Below the pieces are notes generated by a model. That model had not been told where the DNA came from, did not search any database, and worked only from the letters and a program-made list of their open reading frames with translations. 64,000 nt of DNA from Pohlia nutans. Taxonomy: Eukaryota > Streptophyta > Bryopsida > Bryales > Mniaceae. Shown here piece by piece: positions 58,788-64,000 of the stretch (the first letter of the stretch is position 1; each line of letters begins with the position of its first letter). The DNA lies in NCBI GenBank assembly GCA_022496805.1, contig CM040090.1:14812001-14876000 (forward strand). The letters are read 5' to 3'. The position numbers were made by a program, and so were the translations under genes.

Positions 58788-59336
58788 TTAACCCCTAAAA
58801 GCCCGAGGGGTATTGGACAAAACATAGATGTGTTATAATATGTGCCTTCCATATGTTTGATGAAGGTTGGTTCAATAGACAAAATGTAGAGTATCATCTT
58901 TACAAATTATCCGTACGGTCAAACTTCCTAAATAATCTTTAGATCATTTTTTAATGAATTTAAAAGCATTAACCTTCGAAAATTTGTATAAATTATAATT
59001 TTCAATTTTAGAGTTCAAAATTAAGTACGATTGGTTAAAGTTGGGCTATCTATTGCAAACTTCAAAAAAGCAAGAGAAACGATGGAGGAATCATCATTAC
59101 TTTCCCCAAATAGCAAATTTTGTAACACTAAGACAATGTTGAGGTGATCTACTTTGAAAATTCTCCCCGGTGGAGTTTAACTCGGATTGCCATAATTCAA
59201 ATTGGGTTGGAAAGTAGACTTAATGTAGTATTTTAAAGTATTTTTTATTTTTTCAAAAAAAGATTTTTTTGTTCCGGGCAGCCCGTTTTTTCCGGGCAGC
59301 GACCAGAAAATGGTCGCTCGGGAGCTTAGGGGTTAA
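58788..59336. mobile_element. TTAA-type MITE, CCCCTAAA ends (copy j)
   Basis: TTAA at 58788-58791 and 59333-59336. Left CCCCTAAAAGCCCGAGGGG, right (reverse complement) CCCCTAAGCTCCCGAGCG, about 18 bp of inverted repeat with four mismatches. 549 bp, non-coding; near the right end a GCCCGTTTTTTCCGGGC segment can form a small hairpin. Confidence 0.75.
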
Positions 59337-59822
59337 ATAACAGCAAATAAAGAATATATTATGCGGCCGCAAAGGGCTTTTAGGCCGTTCAAAGGTTATT
59401 ATTTGTTAAAAAGTGCTATATGACATCTTGTGATTGTTTTAGGATGACATGGACCTCTAACCTGCACATACAATGCACTGATTATGGCTATTAGTGTGTG
59501 TGACACTAATTGCAAGGACACAAATTAATTTCAATCATTTAGGATTTACTGGGGCTAAATTTTTACTATGTGACGTTAGTTGCCATTAATCCATGTCTTC
59601 AACCCCTCTTTGTATTAGAATTAGCGCGTGTTTGTTAAATATAAAAATGGAAGGATTCCAAATAAATTTTATTTTAAAAAACTAGTTTTTGTATGTGGAA
59701 TCATGCGTGAAAGGAGAATTTCATCCTGGCTAGTCAATTTTCACCACACAAGATGAAGTCTACGATTGGTATGTTGAACAAGCATGTATGTGAGAATTCT
59801 TCTAAAAATTTAAATAAATTCT

Positions 59823-60699
59823 TTAACCCTTTAGTGCCTATGGCGGTTATAAAGAAACCTAATTTTTTTTGGTGATTTATTTCTTAAAACTCTCTCTATT
59901 TAAATTGTGGATATTATTAATAGTATTTAACTGTTTAAATGTAAACATAGCTTAATCAAACAAATGCCATTTGAACCTTGATAAGATCGAACTATTGGAT
60001 TAGAAGATCATAGTATGAGTCTTTGAACCATATAATGCACACTCAAAAATGAGATTTTGGGTTAAATTTTCAAAAATAAAAGTGAAGAGGTTCAGCAATG
60101 ACCTATGTCAACACCTCCTTGTTGCAATCTTTCGTGTCAAGAATGGACTTACACATAATTATTGTAAATTTAATAAATGATAGTGACTTATCCAGATAAA
60201 TAGAAACTTCGGTCCTCTTTCGATGCCAACATGTAAAAAGTGTCCATTTGTAATGTCAGTAACCTAGTGCCCACCGGGCAAAGGGTCATTAGAACAAAAT
60301 GACTTATCCATATACGATTCAGGACAAAAACATTATTTGTTAAAATATGAAAGGAGTTGGTACATTGATCAAGATTGAAACACATACACTAATGGAACAT
60401 GAACAAGTGACACAATCCAAAAAAATAAAACAAAATAGCAAACTTCCAAACACAATAAACACCACATAGTACATGATTGTGTTGTGTTTTCAAGTATTTG
60501 TAGTATTTCACATTTTGTTCATAGGTATTTGATAGTTGCACAATTCCAGATTGAAATTTTATTTTTCTAAAAGATGTGTAGTATAAATCTCCAACTTTGA
60601 ACCTCAGAATTCAAAATCCAATTGTTCACGGATTTTGCTTGACTTGCGTTTTTGACACATCAATGATTACAATGTAGTCACCTAGGCACTAAAAGTTAA
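59823..60699. mobile_element. TTAA-type element, CCCTTTAGTGCC group (copy 4) with SINE insert
   Basis: Left TTAACCCTTTAGTGCCTATGG; right CCTAGGCACTAAAAGTTAA. Body matches 56383-57192 with an internal deletion near the start. A SINE-like insert lies at 60196-60300. Confidence 0.75.
60196..60300 (-). mobile_element. short SINE-like retroposon (copy 3) with target duplication
   Basis: Flanked by TGACTTATCCA at 60185-60195 and again at 60300-60310. The other copies of the host element carry this sequence once, so the duplication is genuine. The insert matches 12190-12295 (CTTCGGTCCTCTTTCGA, AAAAGTGTCC, GTGCCCACCGGGCAAAGG), ends in GATAAATAG on its 3' side and is 5'-truncated. Confidence 0.65.
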
Positions 60700-60730
60700 A
60701 CCCGGAGTATTTTGGTTACCAAAAACGGTG

Positions 60731-61042
60731 ATGTCAGAGGAACATTGTTCACAGATTTCTCTAAATCCCCCGGTGGTCTTCAATGAATGGGGACAAAAGT
60801 GCCCCCTATTTTTGTCCTTGTCATGGCCCACCTTAAAAAACAACCCCCTTCCCCAATGATTTTTTATTCCCAAATAGGTCCCCCTAGGGTACATTGGAGC
60901 CGTAGGCCCCAAATTTGCAAAAAAAATTGCCAAAAAAGCACCGAAGGCGCCCAAAATGGAAATTTTAGAAAAGGGGGGCCCATGAACAGTGGCCTTGCAT
61001 TCAAGACCACCGGGGATATAGAGACGGGGCATTGTTCACTGC
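60731..61042. mobile_element. TCTAAATCCCC inverted-repeat element (copy 3)
   Basis: Left CTCTAAATCCCCCGGTGGTC and, in reverse complement from the right, CTCTATATCCCCGGTGGTC, with GAACATTG/GAACAATG further out. About 310 bp; the interior carries GAGCCGTAGGCCCCAAATTT. Confidence 0.65.
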
Positions 61043-61161
61043 CAAAGAGTGTTTTTTTTTTTTTTTTTTTTTGAAACAACAGGATGCTTTATTCCGTTGA
61101 GAGAAAATGAACATCACAGTGAACCAAGGGAACAAGGCCCTGACGAGTCCAAAGAGTGTTT
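61043..61161 (-). mobile_element. retroposed transcript 3' end with poly(A)
   Basis: On the minus strand about 75 bp of unique sequence ends in AATAAAGCATCCTGTTGTTTC and then A21 (T21 at 61052-61072). The flanks are a 13-bp direct repeat CCAAAGAGTGTTT at 61043 and 61149. AATAAA, poly(A) and a target duplication together indicate LINE-type retroposition of an mRNA or LINE 3' end. The source gene is not recognisable from this length. Confidence 0.75.
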
Positions 61162-61202
61162 AGAGCAAGACAATTCAAGCTCGAAAGAGAGAAGCAATGA
61201 CA

Positions 61203-62013
61203 TTAACCCTTTAGTGCCCAGGGTACTGTAGCTCAGAGCCTTGGATTTCAGTAGATTTTTCCACTGTGGTTGAGACTACCAGAAATAGAATGTGTTAAAT
61301 TAGAAAGTAACCGTACAATTCTATTCTCAACTGGAGAGCAAACATTTTATTAAAATTTGAGAATCATCTGATGGTGGGATCGGAAGATTATAGTATGTAT
61401 TTGAACTGTATAATGCGCGCTCAAAAACGAGATTTTGGGGGGTGTGTGACTTCAAAGTTAAATATAATTTGAGGTAAATTTTCAAAAATAAAAGTAAAGA
61501 AGTTCAGCTATGCCCTATGTCAACACCTCTCCATTGCAATCTTTCATATCAAAAATAGATTCACACATAATTATTGTGAGATTTATAAGTGAAAGTGACT
61601 TATCCGTGTACGGTTTAGGACAAAATTTTATACGTTGAAAATTAACAGGAGTGGGTACATTGGTCAAGATCGGATTACACACACTAATGGAAGATGAAGA
61701 AGAGAACACAATCCAAAAAAATAAAACAAGATAACAAACTTCTAAACACAATAAATACTACATAATACATATGTTGTATTTGTAAGTATTTACTGTATTT
61801 TCAAGTATTTGCAGTATTTTTGCGTTCTGTTGATAGGTATTTTGATAGTTGCACAATTCCAAATTGAAAATTTCTTTTTCTGGAAGATGCGTAATGTATG
61901 TGCGCAAATCTGAACTTCAAAACTGAAGTTCCAATTCTTCACGGATTCTCTGGTATTTGCATTTCGGACGTTGTAGTGACCATAATGTGGTTTGCTGGGC
62001 ACTGAAGGGTTAA
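61203..62013. mobile_element. TTAA-type element, CCCTTTAGTGCC group (copy 5)
   Basis: TTAA at both ends; left CCCTTTAGTGCCCAGGGTAC, right CTGGGCACTGAAGGG. 811 bp and collinear with 56383-57192 with scattered substitutions. Non-coding. Confidence 0.85.
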
Positions 62014-62675
62014 TAGGGCTTCAAGCATTTAAACGTGAACATTGGGTTTAAGTGCTAGATTTCAAGCACTAGTGGCCCTTTTTCTAGTGAGCATTGACTC
62101 ATTGCCATTTTGAACAAACACATTATTTATTTATGCCAGCTTCGAAAGAGTGTTGAAGTTTCTATATATCTATGCTAGATTTGAAATTCATCTCTAAGAG
62201 TACTTTTTCTAATTATAAGAACAAACAATTAAAACAAATAAACTTCTCTCAAAGTTTACAAATAGTGACACATACTAATTTTCTGTCAAATTTACAAATA
62301 ACTAAGTTAACCAGAAACAAGGAAGACTCTGTACAGAGTCTATGCAGAGTCAACAATCTTATATAAGCAATTTCTAACACGCCCTATATATGAATAGTCC
62401 CTTGGTCCCTTCATGAATAGACCCATATGTTTGGGGGGGCTTGTCGGAACTCTCCTTTAGCATTAGGGAGGTCAAGAATTTCATTCTCATCAACATTGCA
62501 GGGTCTTCTTTTAGATTATTCTTTAACCCACCATAGACTAGTTTGACGTCTTTTTGAATTGGAAATGAGTTAAAGGTGAATATGAGGCGAGTTTTTACTT
62601 TGGGACACTCAATTCAATTAACTCTAGCGTTAGACACACTAATTCCTTATGACACTAATTGCCCAAACGCACTAA

Positions 62676-63038
62676 GGGCCACTTCACACTATGACCAAAG
62701 GTTGAGAGGCCGTCAATTTCCACCAATTAGATTGCAAGAAACCAAGATTTCAACCTCTCGACCCTTCAGACTAGAAGCCAAAACCCAAAAGCCGTCGCCC
62801 TTTAAAATGTCTGCATGGCAACACTTTTTCACCAAGGTTGACGGACTCTCGAAGGAAGTTTGGGTCGAAGGGGAATAGAAACCCAAACTATGGTCGAGAG
62901 GCCGTTGATTATTTTTCAAAACAAATCAAAAATATATTTTATTGCCTATTTTCAGCCCATTTTTTTGGACTCTCAATAAAGTTTGGCCACTCAATCCCAC
63001 AGCCTCTCGACTTGGACAGTTATATTGTGAAGTGGCCC
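62676..63038. mobile_element. Tourist-like (PIF/Harbinger) MITE
   Basis: Ends GGGCCACTTCACACTAT and, in reverse complement, GGGCCACTTCACAATAT, with an exact TAA target duplication (62673-62675 and 63039-63041). GGGCC ends plus a TAA/TTA duplication define this superfamily. Three inner copies of the CTCTCGAC/GTCGAGAG motif are present. 363 bp. Confidence 0.8.
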
Positions 63039-63356
63039 TAATAGCCATAATCAATGTAGTTACAAGAAGCACGTAATCCCTTCTCCATGAAGAAGATGAA
63101 ATCCAGTTTGCCCCGCAACGGTTCTTGTCGTGGTGACTCTGTATTTTATTTTATCTCCTTGCAATTGATCTCTTTCAATTTGTGCCCAAAATAAAAAATA
63201 AAATAAAATGATGAAATCCAGCCAGCTAAGTTACTGACCAACTGTTCTAGGGAGAATCTCTGTCTCTGACTCATTCCATGATGTAGTACTGCAGTCAGGC
63301 CAGTGAGTGGTTCTTTTTTTGAGAGTAGTAACTTAGAGGCACCTAATACCGCCCAT

Positions 63357-64000
63357 TTAACCTCTAAACTTTCCCACCTCTCTGCAGAAAATTTCAAAAA
63401 TGTCCTATAATATGTGACTAAGAGGGATATTTTGAACTTGGTATATGAATAAAACTTGTACATTAGAGTTAACAGAAAATTCAACCCAAAGAGGAAAATT
63501 TTGGCAACCTCATGTTAAATACCTTTTGAGTTCATATTGAAATATAAATAGACCAAAGCCTAATCTATGACGAGTTGAAAGACATTCTAAAACAAGATAA
63601 TGTCACTATTCTTCATACCTTGCCTTGGCTCCTACACCTTTCATCAATGCTTCAAGCCCATGGCCCACAAGGGAACAATTTATCACATGACAATATTCAA
63701 CCCAATTATGGTTCAATAGAGAGCTTAAAAGTAGAGAAAAAAGAGAGGTTGGATGCACTTCTTTTCCGTTAACTCTATTATGAATTTTTGATTCTATCTA
63801 TATGGTTAGATTTATAATTGCAATCATCAATATTTTGTATTAAATTTGAAACTTAAATTTGAAATTCTTTTGAAATTTGATTACAAACAAGACATTAACA
63901 ATTTCTATATGAAATTTGTTGTGATTGGTTGAAATGTAATACTCTAAGTGTAGTGAGTTTTGGATATTTTTTGGTTGCTTAATTTTATGAGTTGACCTTT
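63357..64000. mobile_element. CCCCTAAA-group TTAA element, interrupted, runs off the window
   Basis: Starts TTAACCTCTAAACTTTCCC and continues as the reverse complement of the 13305/44381 type body (GAATAAAACTTGTACATTA ... TTATGAATTTTTGATTCTA ... TTTTATGAGTTGAC). Split at 63465-63776 by a 312-bp MITE. The right end is outside the window. Confidence 0.6.
63465..63776. mobile_element. 312-bp MITE, AGAGTTAAC ends (second copy)
   Basis: Ends AGAGTTAACAGAAAATTC and GAAGTGCATC-side AGAGTTAACGGAAAAG (reverse complement), duplication ATT at 63462-63464 and 63777-63779. Removing the insert and one ATT gives exactly the sequence seen in uninterrupted relatives (ACATTATGAATTT at 7146). Same length as the copy at 8015-8326, opposite orientation. 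Confidence 0.85.

Noticed and set aside
6470..59336. Interstitial telomeric repeats (CCCTAAA motifs)
   Set aside because: The CCCCTAAA motifs occur singly at element ends beside TTAA and in inverted pairs, not as tandem runs.

Overview
This is nuclear DNA of a green plant, probably a streptophyte and possibly non-seed. The lineage rests on three things: a complete kinesin-like calmodulin-binding protein gene (KCBP: MyTH4, FERM, coiled coil, C-terminal motor), pieces of a plant FKBP42/TWISTED DWARF1-type gene, and a Copia retrotransposon primed by initiator-Met tRNA. The species cannot be fixed from the sequence. Most of the window is AT-rich, intron-rich and full of non-autonomous transposons.

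Layout. 1-3.1 kb: 5'-truncated, stop-riddled non-LTR-type retroelement ORF on the minus strand (methyltransferase-like region, RNase H, zinc knuckle, endonuclease-like C-terminus). 3.1-5.0 kb: tandem array with successively shorter units, next to a GC-rich hypothetical minus-strand ORF (5.0-5.4 kb). 6.4-8.3 kb: several small inverted-repeat elements. 9.1-11.8 kb: remains of a TWD1-like gene whose FKBP-coding exons are missing where nested transposons now sit. 12-27.4 kb: MITEs, CACTA-type elements, SINE-like units, a 341-bp foldback and low-complexity DNA. 27.5-38.6 kb: promoter-side duplication and the 25-exon KCBP gene, the only clearly intact gene. 38.6-49.5 kb: more MITEs, hairpins and microsatellites. 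49.5-55.0 kb: young Copia element with 369-bp LTRs and two in-frame stops. 55-64 kb: further TTAA elements, SINE-like insertions, a retroposed 3' end and a Tourist-like MITE.

The most unusual theme is a set of elements bounded by TTAA target sites. One group has ends CCCCTAAAyG (about ten copies or single ends); a second has ends CCCTTTAGTGCCCAGG (five copies near 0.8-1.0 kb). One copy has an internal empty-site control: the same sequence lacking the insert, with a single TTAA, occurs in the tandem array at 3.77 kb. Exact TTAA duplication with CCC-type ends is the signature of piggyBac-like transposons, which are not commonly described in plants. Several elements abut and share one TTAA. No transposase is present in the window.

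Coordinates of KCBP exons were derived by reading frame, splice consensus and recalled family similarity; element edges come from inverted repeats and target duplications seen by eye. No alignment or search was run.
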